The notes beneath the pieces are model-generated. The model searched no databases and was not told the origin of the DNA. It saw only the letters and a program-made list of their open reading frames with translations. Made by a program: the position numbers and the translations under genes. Below are positions 33,493 through 42,595 of a stretch of 64,000 nucleotides of DNA, in pieces (within the stretch, counting starts at the first letter, position 1; every line of letters begins with the position of its first letter). This DNA is from an uncultured Eubacteriales bacterium (lineage in GTDB: Bacteria; Bacillota; Clostridia; Peptostreptococcales; Anaerovoracaceae), in the NCBI GenBank assembly GCA_900315485.1, contig OMZI01000004.1, positions 32,336 to 96,335 on the forward strand, in the 5' to 3' direction.

Positions 33493-34254
33493 ATGCCGGT
33501 AATTAATTGGACAACTTTCTTAATAGTATGCCCGCTCACATTCCTGGGCGGTTTCGTTGATGCAGTCGCCGGAGGCGGAGGCCTTATTTCGCTGCCGGCT
33601 TACATGATCGCGGGGCTGCCGGCGCACTATTCGATCGCGACTAACAAGCTCAGCTCGGGAATGGGTACGACGGTATCGACGTACAGATTCGCAAAGGGCG
33701 GAAATATCCCGTGGAAGAGGGCGCTGCCGTGTGTCATCATGGCGATGATCGGCTCAAGCGCCGGAGCCAGGCTTGCTCTCATGGTCGACGCCGATCTGTT
33801 CAAAAGGCTGATGCTGGTGATAATACCGGCTACCGCTTTCTATGTTCTGAGGACTAAGACCATGGACGGAGAACCGGAGCCCATCGATAGCAGGAAGATG
33901 CTTATCCGGTCGTGCCTTGTCGCACTTATAATAGGCGTGTACGATGGGTTCTACGGCCCCGGAACGGGAACCTTCCTGATACTTCTCCTGTCAAGCTATG
34001 CAAAATTCAGGCTCGGAGAAGCCAATGGTGTAGCCAAGTCGATCAACCTGACAACCAACCTCACATCGCTTGCAGTATATCTGATGAACGGCAAAGTCAT
34101 ACTGCTGCTCGGACTCGCAGGCGGTGTATTCGGAATAATTGGAAACTATATAGGAGTATCCTTCTTCAATGAGAAGGGCAGCAAGGCGGTCAAACCGATA
34201 ATGATCACCGTGCTCGTCATATTCTTCATCAGGATACTCACGGAAATAATGTGA
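33493..34254 (+). CDS. TauE/SafE-family sulfite/anion exporter
   Basis: A 253-residue membrane protein with seven or eight hydrophobic segments. The repeated TauE/SafE signature is seen in GGFVDAVAGGGGLISLP near residue 17 and in YDGFYGPGTGTFLILL near residue 152. Members move sulfite, sulfoacetate or similar organic anions. A sulfite role would fit the asr genes 26 kb away, but is not shown. ATG 33493 has no strong ribosome site. The glycerate kinase gene follows after 59 bp. Confidence 0.8.
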   Translation: MPVINWTTFLIVCPLTFLGGFVDAVAGGGGLISLPAYMIAGLPAHYSIATNKLSSGMGTTVSTYRFAKGGNIPWKRALPCVIMAMIGSSAGARLALMVDADLFKRLMLVIIPATAFYVLRTKTMDGEPEPIDSRKMLIRSCLVALIIGVYDGFYGPGTGTFLILLLSSYAKFRLGEANGVAKSINLTTNLTSLAVYLMNGKVILLLGLAGGVFGIIGNYIGVSFFNEKGSKAVKPIMITVLVIFFIRILTEIM

Positions 34255-34313
34255 TACAATCGGATAGAAAGAATGGGGAAACTAGAAGGGATAGTTAAAG
34301 AGGGGTATGAAGC

Positions 34314-35543
34314 ATGAACAAGGAACTAAGAAATCACGCACAGAAGATAATCGATGCGGCGATAAAGGACAACCTGCCTGATGAGGCGGTAAGACACGCT
34401 CTTACGGGGCGTGAGTTCACAGGAAACCTGTATCTCATAGCCATAGGCAAAGCGGCGTGGCAGATGGCTTTCGCAGCTGATGAATGTCTGGGAGATAAAG
34501 TGAAGGCCGGACTTGTGATCACCAAGTACGATCACTCTCAGGGACCAATCGCAGATTACAGGATAATTGAAGCCGGCCACCCGGTATCAGATGAGAATTC
34601 ATACGCAGCTGCACAGGCTGCTCTCGAAATGGTCTCCGGGCTAGATAAGGATGATACGGTGCTCTTCCTCGTATCCGGAGGAGGGAGTGCGCTGTTTGAA
34701 AAGCCGCTCATCCCGGAGGAAGAGATGCAGGATGTGACAAGACAGCTCCTTGCGTGCGGTGCCGATATTACTGAAATGAACACCATCCGCAAGAGACTTT
34801 CGGCGGTAAAAGGCGGCAAGTTTGCCAAGGCATGTCCGGCGAAGGTCGTCGCTGTAGTCCTCAGCGATATTCTCGGGGATCCCCTCGACATGATCGCATC
34901 GGGACCTGCTGCACCGGATAAGTCACTGCGTGAGCAGGCGAAGGCTCTGGTGGCAAAATATGATCTCAAGCTGAGCGAGAAGGCTCTGAAGCTGCTGGAT
35001 ATAGAGACTCCGAAGCAGCTTGATAACGTGGAATCCCACATCGTCGGAAGCGTCAGAAGGCTCTGTGAGTCGGCAGCAAAGACTGCCTCTGAACTCGGAT
35101 ATGAGCCTCATGTCATGACCGACCAGCTGTGCTGTGAGGCAAGAGATGCCGGTTCATTCCTTGCTTCTATCGCCCGCACACATGCAGACGATGGCAAAGC
35201 CCTTGCATACATTGCAGGAGGTGAGACGGTCGTGCATCTTACAGGCAAGGGTCTGGGCGGCCGCAACCAGGAGATTGCACTCTCCGCTGCTGCAGGCATA
35301 GCCGGTCTTGATAATGTCCTTGTATTCTCGCTCGGATCAGACGGTACAGATGGCCCTACAGATGCGGCCGGAGGCATAGTCGACGGAAGCACCGCGGCCT
35401 GCCTTGCTGAGCAGGGGATATCAATAGATCAGGTGCTCGCAGACAATGATGCCTACACAGCACTCGGAAAGGCTGACGGCCTGATCATGACAGGACCGAC
35501 CGGCACTAATGTGAACGACGTAGCCGTAGTATTAATAAAGTAA
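34314..35543 (+). CDS. Glycerate 2-kinase, MOFRL type
   Basis: A 409-residue GckA/GarK-II protein. The N-terminal DUF4147 part contains GKAAWQMA and LFLVSGGGSALFE; the C-terminal MOFRL part contains GKGLGGRNQEIAL and GSDGTDGPTDAAGG, both hallmark loops. It phosphorylates D-glycerate to 2-phosphoglycerate, bringing glycerate, hydroxypyruvate or tartronate-derived carbon into glycolysis. In this genome glycerate may come from sugar-acid or serine breakdown. AGAGGGG upstream supports the start. A strong terminator follows. Confidence 0.85.
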   Translation: MNKELRNHAQKIIDAAIKDNLPDEAVRHALTGREFTGNLYLIAIGKAAWQMAFAADECLGDKVKAGLVITKYDHSQGPIADYRIIEAGHPVSDENSYAAAQAALEMVSGLDKDDTVLFLVSGGGSALFEKPLIPEEEMQDVTRQLLACGADITEMNTIRKRLSAVKGGKFAKACPAKVVAVVLSDILGDPLDMIASGPAAPDKSLREQAKALVAKYDLKLSEKALKLLDIETPKQLDNVESHIVGSVRRLCESAAKTASELGYEPHVMTDQLCCEARDAGSFLASIARTHADDGKALAYIAGGETVVHLTGKGLGGRNQEIALSAAAGIAGLDNVLVFSLGSDGTDGPTDAAGGIVDGSTAACLAEQGISIDQVLADNDAYTALGKADGLIMTGPTGTNVNDVAVVLIK

Positions 35544-35552
35544 ACTCAACAA

Positions 35553-35601
35553 CGGTATAAACATTTCCAGAAGAAGGAAGTATTTATACCGCTTTTGTTT
35601 T
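35553..35601 (+). terminator. Terminator of the glycerate kinase gene
   Basis: CGGTATAAA (35553-35561) pairs with TTTATACCG (35583-35591), with inner TTTCC/GGAA pairing, followed by CTTTTGTTTT. Confidence 0.85.
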
Positions 35602-35630
35602 GCCTTAAATAAGGCTGATCAGCGCAATGT

Positions 35631-35664
35631 AAAACGGAGTCCGCCGTAATGGTGAACTCCGTTT
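35631..35664 (-). terminator. Terminator of the rplM-rpsI operon
   Basis: On the minus strand AAACGGAGT and ACTCCGTTTT pair across a GGCGG-containing hairpin, ending in TTTT, 54 bp beyond the rpsI stop. Confidence 0.75.
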
Positions 35665-35718
35665 CTGGTTGGCTCGTAATTCTGAGCGAATCTCCGGTAT
35701 GCTCCGGGATAAGAAATC

Positions 35719-36117
35719 TTATCTCTTGGAGAACTGGGATGCTCTTCTAGCTTTCTTGAGACCAGGTTTCTTTCTTTCCTTCATTCTTGGGTCTCTTGTC
35801 AGGAAGCCAGCTGCCTTGAGCATTGGTCTGTAAGCCTCAGCGTCTACTTCGCACAGTGCTCTTGCGATACCGTGTCTGAGTGCGCCTGCCTGACCTGTGA
35901 AGCCGCCGCCGTTAACTGTAGCGATAACGTCGAAGCTGCCCATGGTTCCTGTCAGCTCGAGAGGTCTCTTAACTTCGTTCTTAACGATATCCTTCTCGCC
36001 GAAGTAAGTGTCGATGTCTCTCTTGTTGATGATGATATTTCCAGCACCCGGGAGAAGTCTTACTCTGGCTACGGATGACTTTCTTCTGCCTGTTGCCTGA
36101 TACATAGTCTTTGCCAT
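35719..36117 (-). CDS. rpsI: 30S ribosomal protein S9
   Basis: A 132-residue S9/uS9. Begins [19 protein letters not shown] and ends with the basic tail [12 protein letters not shown] whose final Lys-Arg reaches the P-site t[23 protein letters not shown] is the conserved middle. It follows rplM by 17 bp, the conserved L13-S9 operon order in bacteria. A useful anchor showing that this part of the window is core chromosome. Confidence 0.97.
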   Translation of the reverse strand: MAKTMYQATGRRKSSVARVRLLPGAGNIIINKRDIDTYFGEKDIVKNEVKRPLELTGTMGSFDVIATVNGGGFTGQAGALRHGIARALCEVDAEAYRPMLKAAGFLTRDPRMKERKKPGLKKARRASQFSKR

Positions 36118-36134
36118 TTCTTATTCCTCCTTTC

Positions 36135-36563
36135 CTAGAAATTCCATTCTTCCGGCTTCTGAGCTGTGTGTGGGTGCTCAGGGCCTGCATAAACCTTCAG
36201 CTTCTTGAACATCTGACGTCCGAGTCTGCCCTTAGGCATCATGCCCTTTACAGCGTGCATGATGATCTCTTCAGGCTTCTTAGCTCTCATCTCTCCGAGT
36301 GTGGTCTCCTTGAGTCCGCCCGGATAACCGCTGTGTCTCTTGTAGACCTTGTCAGATTCCTTCTTGCCTGTTACAGCTACCTTCTCAGCGTTGATAACGA
36401 TGACATAGTCACCGGTATCGATGTGAGGTGTGTAAGTCGGCTTCTTCTTTCCTCTCAGGATCATAGCTGCTTCAACTGCGAGCTTTCCGAGAGTCTTGCC
36501 TTCTGCATCGATAACGTACCACTTGCGGTCGATATCGGATGGCTTAGCGATGTAAGACTTCAT
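36135..36563 (-). CDS. rplM: 50S ribosomal protein L13
   Basis: A 142-residue L13/uL13: [62 protein letters not shown]13 is an early assembly protein of the large subunit. The gene heads the rplM-rpsI operon behind a consensus promoter and a leader of about 190 nt likely to be a ribosomal-protein autoregulatory element. Confidence 0.97.
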   Translation of the reverse strand: MKSYIAKPSDIDRKWYVIDAEGKTLGKLAVEAAMILRGKKKPTYTPHIDTGDYVIVINAEKVAVTGKKESDKVYKRHSGYPGGLKETTLGEMRAKKPEEIIMHAVKGMMPKGRLGRQMFKKLKVYAGPEHPHTAQKPEEWNF

Positions 36564-36753
36564 TCTTTTGTCCTTTCTACCTACTCAGTTCCGTGGGCAG
36601 ATCCTGTGATCTGCGCTTCGAACCCTTTTTCGGTCCGCCTACTCGGTACTTCGTACTTTTTCGGCATTACTAGTAATAAATTATTAGTGCCTCAGCTGCC
36701 GGCCTCATGGACCTGCTTTGGCTGTGATGCTGTCTGCACATAGTGACGACAGC
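36564..36753 (-). ncRNA. Candidate L13 ribosomal leader
   Basis: The gap between the rplM promoter and its ATG is about 190 nt with several short complementary stretches (GCAGATCACAGGATCTGC near 36600-36617 on the minus strand is a clear hairpin). Firmicutes rplM-rpsI operons carry an L13 leader in this position. I infer it from place and length; no covariance check was possible. Confidence 0.45.
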
Positions 36754-36759
36754 CTAATC

Positions 36760-36788
36760 AGTATATTATCGCGGGCCTTTCAAGTCAA
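36760..36788 (-). promoter_or_regulatory. Promoter of the rplM-rpsI operon
   Basis: On the minus strand TTGACT (36783-36788) and TATACT (36760-36765) are exactly 17 bp apart, about 197 bp before the rplM start. Confidence 0.8.
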
Positions 36789-36939
36789 GCGAAAAGTTGA
36801 TTTTTCGCGCTTTTCTTCGCCCTGGAAATCATTATCCGTGCGTACGGAATCTTTCGGAGCGGTCCAACTTGATTTTGGATACACGTGATTGTAGAATAGC
36901 ATCGTTCGTCTGACCAGCCCGGAAAACCGGAGACAGATA

Positions 36940-37833
36940 ATGAGTAACAGGACCAAAGGCAGTCTCGCCCTGCTTCTCACAGCTGCTATGTGGGGGTCAG
37001 GGTTCATATCGCAGAAGCTCGGCAACGAGGTGATGCCGCCGATGACATTCAATGCGGTGAGGCAGCTTCTTGCAGCCATGCTTCTGACTCCGTTCATGAT
37101 CCGCTCTCTAAAAAAAAGCGGCTACTTGTCGCGGACACAGAATTCAAGCTCGCAGCTTGAACACAGGAAGAAAAAGCTGATACTTGCGTGCATTGTGTGC
37201 GGCGCGTTTCTGCTGCTCGGAACTGAGGCCCAGCAGATAGGGCTTCTGACTGTCAGTGCAGGCAAGTCGGGATTCATCTCGGCCCTGTATATAGTAATTG
37301 TGCCATTCTTCAGCGTTCTGCTTGGGGAGAAGGTAAGAAAGAAGTCCGTGGCATGCGTGATTGCGGCTATGGCAGGCTTTGCAGTAATGAGCCTTCACGG
37401 AGGCCTCAGTGGTGCAACGCCGGGTGACTGGTGGACACTCGTAAGTGCAGCGGCTTTTGCAGCGCAGATCGTAATGGTCAATGAATACGTGGATAAGGAT
37501 AACGCCCTGGCGATCTCATGCCTTCAGTTCTGGTTCTGCGGGATAGTAGGCATGGTCATAGCCCTGATCATGGAAGGCTGGCAGCTCCCGGGGGTCTTTG
37601 CCGGGATCCCGATCCTTATCTATCAGACACTGGGCCCGACAGCGACCGGATACACCATGCAGACCATCGGCCAGAAGTATACAGACTCATCGACTGCGGC
37701 GCTGATCATGAGCCTGGAGGCCGTTCTTGCAGCCGTCTTCGGCGCGGTATTCCTTGGAGAAATGATGAGCGCCCGCGAAATCGCAGGCGCTGCTATAATC
37801 CTTGCCGCAACTGTGATAGGGCAGAGAGATTGA
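36940..37833 (+). CDS. EamA/DMT-family transporter
   Basis: A 297-residue permease with two EamA repeats (LLLTAAMWGSGFISQKLG; TAALIMSLEAVLAAVFGAVFLGE near the end). No substrate can be assigned. It is divergent from the rplM promoter and its final codons abut the tnpB element: the stop TGA at 37831-37833 falls at the inferred right end, so the last few residues may have been set by the insertion, though the C-terminus looks close to normal length. Confidence 0.8.
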   Translation: MSNRTKGSLALLLTAAMWGSGFISQKLGNEVMPPMTFNAVRQLLAAMLLTPFMIRSLKKSGYLSRTQNSSSQLEHRKKKLILACIVCGAFLLLGTEAQQIGLLTVSAGKSGFISALYIVIVPFFSVLLGEKVRKKSVACVIAAMAGFAVMSLHGGLSGATPGDWWTLVSAAAFAAQIVMVNEYVDKDNALAISCLQFWFCGIVGMVIALIMEGWQLPGVFAGIPILIYQTLGPTATGYTMQTIGQKYTDSSTAALIMSLEAVLAAVFGAVFLGEMMSAREIAGAAIILAATVIGQRD

Positions 37834-37989
37834 ACGCTCCCGCCACTTAGTCTGCCGACTTGAAGTGGGGGATTCCTGCTTCTCAGAGAACTGCGCTCGC
37901 TCCTTAGAACTAACGTCTCACATTCTCTCCACAGGCGTAGATTCCCGTGCGACCCACGGTATTTATTTTAACTTGTGTTTTCTTATGCC
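37834..37989 (-). ncRNA. Probable omega (right-end) RNA of TnpB
   Basis: The stretch downstream of the tnpB stop on the minus strand contains the conserved omega-RNA-like pieces GTGGGTCGCACGGGAATC, TTAGTTCTAAGGAGCGAGCG and GCAGGAATCCCCCACTTCAA. In characterised TnpB systems this transcript, starting in the 3' part of tnpB, guides the nuclease with the sequence just beyond the right end; here that would be the 3' end of the EamA gene. Confidence 0.55.
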
Positions 37990-39093
37990 TCAGGATGCAA
38001 TCATCTCAAGGCCCTTGGCCAGTATGTTGACCGCGGCATTCATGTCGCGGTCATGTTTTGTCCCGCAGGCAGGACAGGTCCAATTACGTATCGTTAGATC
38101 TCTCACTCTCCTGTTCTGACGGCCGCAGCAGCTGCATCTCTGACTGGATGGATATGTCCTTGGCACCTTGATCAGGATCCCCCCTCTGTCTGCCATCTTG
38201 TATCCCAGTTTTCGGAAAAACTCGCTCCATGATGCGTCAGATATCGACTTTGCCAGTCTGTGGTTTTTCATCATTCCCTTCACGTTTAGATCCTCTATGC
38301 AGACGACTTGGTTATCGCTCGCCAGTCTATAGCTGACCTTATGCTGGAAGTCATTCCTGATGTCTGCCACCTTCTCGTGCTCTCTTGCCAGTCTTAGCCT
38401 TGCCTTATCCCGGTTTCTCGAGCCTTTCTTCTTTCTGGACAACTCCCTTTGGAGTCTGCGTATGCGTTTCTCATGTTTAGACAGCGTCCTCGGATTTTCT
38501 ATCTTATTATTCTCTGAATCTGTGTACAAAACTGTCAGTCCGGCATCTATGCCGACTTTGCCGCCGTTATTAGGAAGGATCTCATATTCCTCTTCTACCT
38601 GCAGGGATATGTAATATCTGCCGCTCGATGTTCTTGATACTGTCGCGCTGATTATCCTGCCTTCGAAGCCTCTTGTATTGACTACCTTTACTTTGCCTGC
38701 CTTAGGTAGTCTTATGGCATCACCTTCTATCCGGATGCTGTCATTGTTATTCATTGTCCGGTAGCTCTGATCAGATCTCTTCCTCTTGAACTTCGGATAG
38801 CCGGCCCTCTTAGCGAAGTAGTTTTTATACGCATTGTCCAGATGTCTCAGGCTCTGCTGCAGTGCACTGCTGTCTGCTTCTTTCAGCCACACATATTCTT
38901 TCTTGAGATTATGGGTAAGATCTTTCGCTGTATCTGTGTACGACATAGATACATGATCCTCTGTCCAGGATGTCTTTCTCATGGCCAGATAGTGATTGTA
39001 CACAAAGCGGCATGAGCCGAAGTTCTTAGAAAAGAACTCCTGCTGCTTCTTATCCGGATATGCTCGATACTTGTATCCTCTTATCCGCTCCAT
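37990..39093 (-). CDS. tnpB: TnpB RNA-guided nuclease / transposase accessory (OrfB)
   Basis: A 367-residue TnpB. N-terminal helix-turn-helix region begins MERIRGYKYRAYPDKKQ. RuvC-like catalytic acids are visible in GIDAGLTVLYTDS, CIEDLNVKGM and HDRDMNAAVNIL, and the zinc finger in CSCCG and CPACG, so it looks functional. ATG 39093 starts at the usual family N-terminus; an earlier ATG at 39147 would add 18 unlikely residues. Length is normal and no frameshift is seen, which suggests a recent arrival or selection for activity. Confidence 0.9.
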   Translation of the reverse strand: MERIRGYKYRAYPDKKQQEFFSKNFGSCRFVYNHYLAMRKTSWTEDHVSMSYTDTAKDLTHNLKKEYVWLKEADSSALQQSLRHLDNAYKNYFAKRAGYPKFKRKRSDQSYRTMNNNDSIRIEGDAIRLPKAGKVKVVNTRGFEGRIISATVSRTSSGRYYISLQVEEEYEILPNNGGKVGIDAGLTVLYTDSENNKIENPRTLSKHEKRIRRLQRELSRKKKGSRNRDKARLRLAREHEKVADIRNDFQHKVSYRLASDNQVVCIEDLNVKGMMKNHRLAKSISDASWSEFFRKLGYKMADRGGILIKVPRTYPSSQRCSCCGRQNRRVRDLTIRNWTCPACGTKHDRDMNAAVNILAKGLEMIAS

Positions 39094-39352
39094 GATATAC
39101 CTCCGAACTGATGTTCGTATTATACCACGAAAGCGTTGGAATTTCAATAGGTTGAGCCATACAACATTCCGCCAAAAATCGCCGAAAAACGCACCTTTTC
39201 AAATACTCCAAATGCCACTAAGCCCCTACTGACTGATCGAAAATCATCCTTGTGTTGCCTGCATATCGCTATCTATATTGAAGAAAAAGGTGTGTGATTC
39301 ATCCCGCTACCTGCAGAGGATAGGGGTATTCTCACACGGATATGATAAAAAT

Positions 39353-39395
39353 GGCGCAGGATACAGGGAATAACCTGATCCTGCGCCTGTTTTTT
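39353..39395 (-). terminator. Bidirectional terminator downstream of the flavoprotein gene
   Basis: GGCGCAGGAT (39353-39362) pairs with ATCCTGCGCC (39378-39387), T-run on both strands. It serves the minus-strand gene ending at 39411. The rest of the gap 39094-39410 holds the left end of the tnpB element and no gene. Confidence 0.8.
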
Positions 39396-39410
39396 ACGCC
39401 AAATGCGCTA

Positions 39411-40799
39411 CTACGCATACTGTCCGAGTATCTCGCGTGCCACGAAGACTCCGCTTGCCGATGCGTGGGACAGTGAATGCGTTACGCCGCTTCCGTCACC
39501 TATCATGTACAGGCCCTTGTGCTCTGTCTCAAGGTGCTCGTCAAGCTTCACTTCCATATTGTAGAACTTGACCTCGACTCCGTAGAGCAGGGTATCGTCA
39601 TTGGCGGTTCCCGGCGCGATCTTGTCTAGTGCATAGATCATCTCGATGATGTCATCGAGGATCCTCTTCGGCAGTACCAGACTCAGGTCGCCTGGCTCAG
39701 CCTTGAGTGTCGGGATGACAAAGCTGTCAGACAGCCTCTTGTGGTTGGTCCTGCGTCCTCTTATCAGGTCACCGAATCTCTGAACGATAACGCCGCCGCC
39801 CAGCATGTTGGAGAGCCTTGCTATGCTCTCGCCGTAACCGTTGCTGTCCTTGAACGGCACGGAGAAGTGCTTGGACACCAGCAGTGCAAAATTCGTGTTG
39901 CCTGTCTGGCGCTCCGGATCTTCGTAACTGTGGCCGTTTACCGTAACGATCCCGTTGGTGTTCTCGTTTACGACGCTTCCGCGCGGGTTCATGCAGAACG
40001 TGCGGACCTTGTCCTCGAACGTTTCGGTCCTGTAGACGATTTTGCTCTCGTACAGCTCATCCGTGAGGTGCGCGAAGAGCTCAGCAGGCAGCTCGACCCT
40101 GACTCCGATGTCGACACGGTTGGACTCTGTCGGGATCTGAAGTTCTTTGCATATCTGCTCCATCCACTTGCTGCCGCTTCTGCCGACTGACACGATGCAG
40201 CGGCTGCAGGTATATTCCCCGTCATCTGTGATGACCTTGTAGTATTCGGTACCGTCGTCTCCCTGCAGTATCTCAATATGCCTGACCGGCGTGTCGAAGA
40301 AGAAGTCAGCCTTGTCCTTAAGCTGGCTGTACAGATTCTCGAGGACGACATAGTTCTTGTCCGTGCCGAGATGTCTTACCGAAGCATCGAGGAGCTGCAG
40401 CTTGTTCTGCGAGCAGATGGTCTTGAACCTCGTGTTGGCTGTTGTATACAGCTTAGTGCCTGCACCGCCGTTGGCCATGTTGATGTCATCGACATAGTGC
40501 ATAAGGCGGAGAGCCTCTTCCTTTCCTATGTATTCAAACAGCGTTCCGCCAAAATCATTGGTGATGTTGTACTTTCCGTCAGAGAAAGCGCCTGCACCGC
40601 CGAACCCGCTCATGATCGAGCAGCTCTTGCATCCGATGCAGCTTTTCACTTTGACACCATCGATAGGGCATTTTCTTTTGCTCAGTTCATGGCCGGACTC
40701 AAAAACTCCGACCCTGAGGCTGCTGTTATTCCTGGTCAGCTCGTAAGCGGCGTATATCCCGCCCGGGCCTGCACCTATTATTATCACATCATAATCCAT
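39411..40799 (-). CDS. FAD-dependent dehydrogenase (COG2509-like)
   Basis: A 462-residue flavoprotein. N-terminal dinucleotide fold DYDVIIIGAGPGGIYAAYEL; a Cys-rich loop KCPIDGVKVKSCIGCKSC near residue 50-60; GFGGAGAFSDGKYN; and a C-terminal MIGDGSGVTHSLSHASASG that closes over FAD. This matches an uncharacterised FAD-dependent dehydrogenase family widespread in anaerobes; its substrate is not known to me. ATG 40799, directly before MDYDV, is chosen over ATG 40865. It is divergent from the racemase-family gene. Confidence 0.75.
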   Translation of the reverse strand: MDYDVIIIGAGPGGIYAAYELTRNNSSLRVGVFESGHELSKRKCPIDGVKVKSCIGCKSCSIMSGFGGAGAFSDGKYNITNDFGGTLFEYIGKEEALRLMHYVDDINMANGGAGTKLYTTANTRFKTICSQNKLQLLDASVRHLGTDKNYVVLENLYSQLKDKADFFFDTPVRHIEILQGDDGTEYYKVITDDGEYTCSRCIVSVGRSGSKWMEQICKELQIPTESNRVDIGVRVELPAELFAHLTDELYESKIVYRTETFEDKVRTFCMNPRGSVVNENTNGIVTVNGHSYEDPERQTGNTNFALLVSKHFSVPFKDSNGYGESIARLSNMLGGGVIVQRFGDLIRGRRTNHKRLSDSFVIPTLKAEPGDLSLVLPKRILDDIIEMIYALDKIAPGTANDDTLLYGVEVKFYNMEVKLDEHLETEHKGLYMIGDGSGVTHSLSHASASGVFVAREILGQYA

Positions 40800-40912
40800 A
40801 TCTTTTAACCCTTCCTTATACCCGGTTCTTTTCCTATTATAATACGTGCAAGGTGGCAGATGCACGGGGAAAAGCGTATAATAACTATGATTTGGCGCAA
40901 GGGGGTAGAGAT

Positions 40913-41584
40913 ATGATCAAAGCAGCTGTAATCGCGGGTACTCCCGTAGACACCAGAATGGGAGTAGAGTATCTGGAGAAGAGAAGTGCGGAATACTGCA
41001 CACCTGTTGTAATGCCGCTGTACATGCCGGCCGCAGAGGACTGCGATGCACAGGTGAGATTCCAGTACTCAGACTATGAGACAAAACGCAGACATCTTGA
41101 TGAGATATTCGATGCTGCGATCAGGGACGGCGTAGAGGATTTCTTCATCTACTGCAATTCACTGTCCGGAGCCTTCGACTTCGATGCCTATGCAGAGGAG
41201 AAGGGTGTAAAGGTATATACCCCGCTGCAGGTGTACAGGAAGCTCGGTCAGAAATACGGAAGAGTAGGGCTGGTGGCAGCTCACAATCTGTCTGCATATA
41301 AAATAGAAGAAACTTTGCTCGAAGCCAATCCGGATATGTATGTTATAGGATCCGGGAATATGGCGATCGTCAGTGCCATCGAGCACGGACTGCCGGCTGA
41401 AGAGATCGTGGAGAAGTGCGGAGTAAAGCACATGGTGAAGTACATGGAGACATGCGGCTGCGAAGCGCTCATTCTCGGCTGCACCCATTTCCCGTATCTG
41501 AGACGTGAACTGGATAAGTTCTGCAGCATTCCGGTCATTGATCCTGCAGATGAGATGTTCACAGCAATGACAGGACTTAAATAG
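40913..41584 (+). CDS. Aspartate/glutamate racemase superfamily protein
   Basis: A 223-residue protein with the two active-site cysteine contexts of the Asp/Glu racemase fold: FIYCNSLSG near residue 80 and LILGCTHFPYLR near residue 190, the latter as in MurI. The short length and the first motif differ from true MurI, so it may be an aspartate racemase, hydantoin racemase or maleate isomerase relative. AAGGGGG precedes ATG 40913. It is followed by a cyclophilin after 92 bp with no evident functional link. Confidence 0.7.
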   Translation: MIKAAVIAGTPVDTRMGVEYLEKRSAEYCTPVVMPLYMPAAEDCDAQVRFQYSDYETKRRHLDEIFDAAIRDGVEDFFIYCNSLSGAFDFDAYAEEKGVKVYTPLQVYRKLGQKYGRVGLVAAHNLSAYKIEETLLEANPDMYVIGSGNMAIVSAIEHGLPAEEIVEKCGVKHMVKYMETCGCEALILGCTHFPYLRRELDKFCSIPVIDPADEMFTAMTGLK

Positions 41585-41676
41585 TTAATGATCCGGCACA
41601 TAAGATAATAGGAAGGCTTCAAGAGGCCCGCCCTTATAAGAATGTGACCGGCAATAATAATAAAAGGAGAAGAAAA

Positions 41677-42321
41677 GTGAAAAAGTTAATCAAAATCACA
41701 GGTGTTCTCATGCTGATGATGGTAATGGTGCTGACTATGGCAGGCTGCGGAGGAAGCTCTGAAGAAGCTCCTGCTGAGGAGCCTGCAGAAACTGAGCAGG
41801 CAGAAGAACCTGCTGCAGAACCTATCGGCATCCATCACGCGGAGATTGTTATAAAGGACTTCGGTACGGTCAAGGTGGAGCTCGACGGAGACACAGCTCC
41901 GATCACAGTTCAGAATTTCATGGATCTCGCCAATGAAGGATTCTATGACGGACTTACATTTCACAGGATCATGGAGGGCTTCATGATCCAGGGCGGCGAC
42001 CCGAACGGAGACGGAACGGGTGGATCCGAGAAAACCATCAAGGGTGAGTTCTCAGCCAACGGAGTGAACAATGACATTTCCCACAAGAAGGGCGTTATCT
42101 CCATGGCAAGAGCACAGGATCCTGACAGTGCAAGCTCGCAGTTCTTCATCGTACAGGAGGACTCTGAGTTCCTTGACGGACAGTATGCCGCATTCGGACA
42201 TGTGACTGAGGGAATGGAGTTCGTTGACATAATCGCCAAGGAGGCTAAGCCGATAGATGATAACGGAACTATTCCTAAGGAAGAACAGCCTGTTATCGAG
42301 ACTATAAAGATCATAGACTGA
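41677..42321 (+). CDS. Lipoprotein peptidyl-prolyl isomerase (cyclophilin type)
   Basis: A 214-residue lipoprotein. Signal peptide with lipobox VLTMAGC near residue 22, a Glu/Ala/Pro linker, then a cyclophilin domain: FHRIMEGFMIQGGDPNGDGT, SMARAQDPDSASSQFFIV, and GHVTEGMEFVD. It should speed proline isomerisation in proteins outside the membrane. GTG 41677 with AAGGAG 7 bp upstream is chosen. A strong terminator follows. Confidence 0.9.
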   Translation: MKKLIKITGVLMLMMVMVLTMAGCGGSSEEAPAEEPAETEQAEEPAAEPIGIHHAEIVIKDFGTVKVELDGDTAPITVQNFMDLANEGFYDGLTFHRIMEGFMIQGGDPNGDGTGGSEKTIKGEFSANGVNNDISHKKGVISMARAQDPDSASSQFFIVQEDSEFLDGQYAAFGHVTEGMEFVDIIAKEAKPIDDNGTIPKEEQPVIETIKIID

Positions 42322-42352
42322 TGGACTGACAGAACACATAGAACATTCAGAG

Positions 42353-42388
42353 CACCCGGGCCGCAGGTATCTGCAGCCCGGGTGTTTT
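42353..42388 (+). terminator. Terminator of the cyclophilin gene
   Basis: CACCCGGGC (42353-42361) pairs with GCCCGGGTG (42376-42384), with an inner GCAG/CTGC stem, followed by TTTT. Confidence 0.9.
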
Positions 42389-42418
42389 GCTCTTTTTCGC
42401 TCTTTCATACATCAAAAA

Positions 42419-42432
42419 TGAATAAATATGCA
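42419..42432 (+). promoter_or_regulatory. ARG-box-like site 1
   Basis: TGAATAAATATGCA closely follows the Bacillus ArgR box pattern (CATGAATAAAAATTCA-like), 250 bp upstream of argG. Confidence 0.5.
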
Positions 42433-42541
42433 TTATTGATACAGCATGGCAACTGCTGGGCGATCCCTGCTGCAAAATGGCTGAAGCGCAGTAAAATGCA
42501 GGAAGCTGGAATATGTTTTTATATATGTACAAAAAGATGTA

Positions 42542-42570
42542 TTGACATGTATTTCGTGAATATTTATAAT
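42542..42570 (+). promoter_or_regulatory. Consensus promoter of argGH with an overlapping ARG box
   Basis: TTGACA (42542-42547), 17-bp spacer, TATAAT (42565-42570): a perfect match. The spacer and -10 contain TGAATATTTATAAT (42557-42570), an ARG-box-like sequence, so ArgR bound here would block RNA polymerase. Confidence 0.85.
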
Positions 42571-42595
42571 AACCACATTATGAAAATACGGTATA

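Larger units (their letters stand above)
37830..39170 (-). mobile_element. IS200/IS605-group element carrying only tnpB
   Basis: It consists of a tnpB gene and a structured right end; no Y1 transposase tnpA is present, so movement would need one in trans. The right end, just after the EamA stop codon, carries the stem-forming CCCCCACTTCAAGTCGGC-type sequence usual for these elements. The left boundary is an estimate: a CGAAC-TGAT-GTTCG hairpin lies near 39105. No target duplication is expected in this group. Confidence 0.65.

Noticed and set aside
40913-41584. MurI glutamate racemase
   Set aside because: Second Cys motif matches but the length and first Cys context differ; left at superfamily level.
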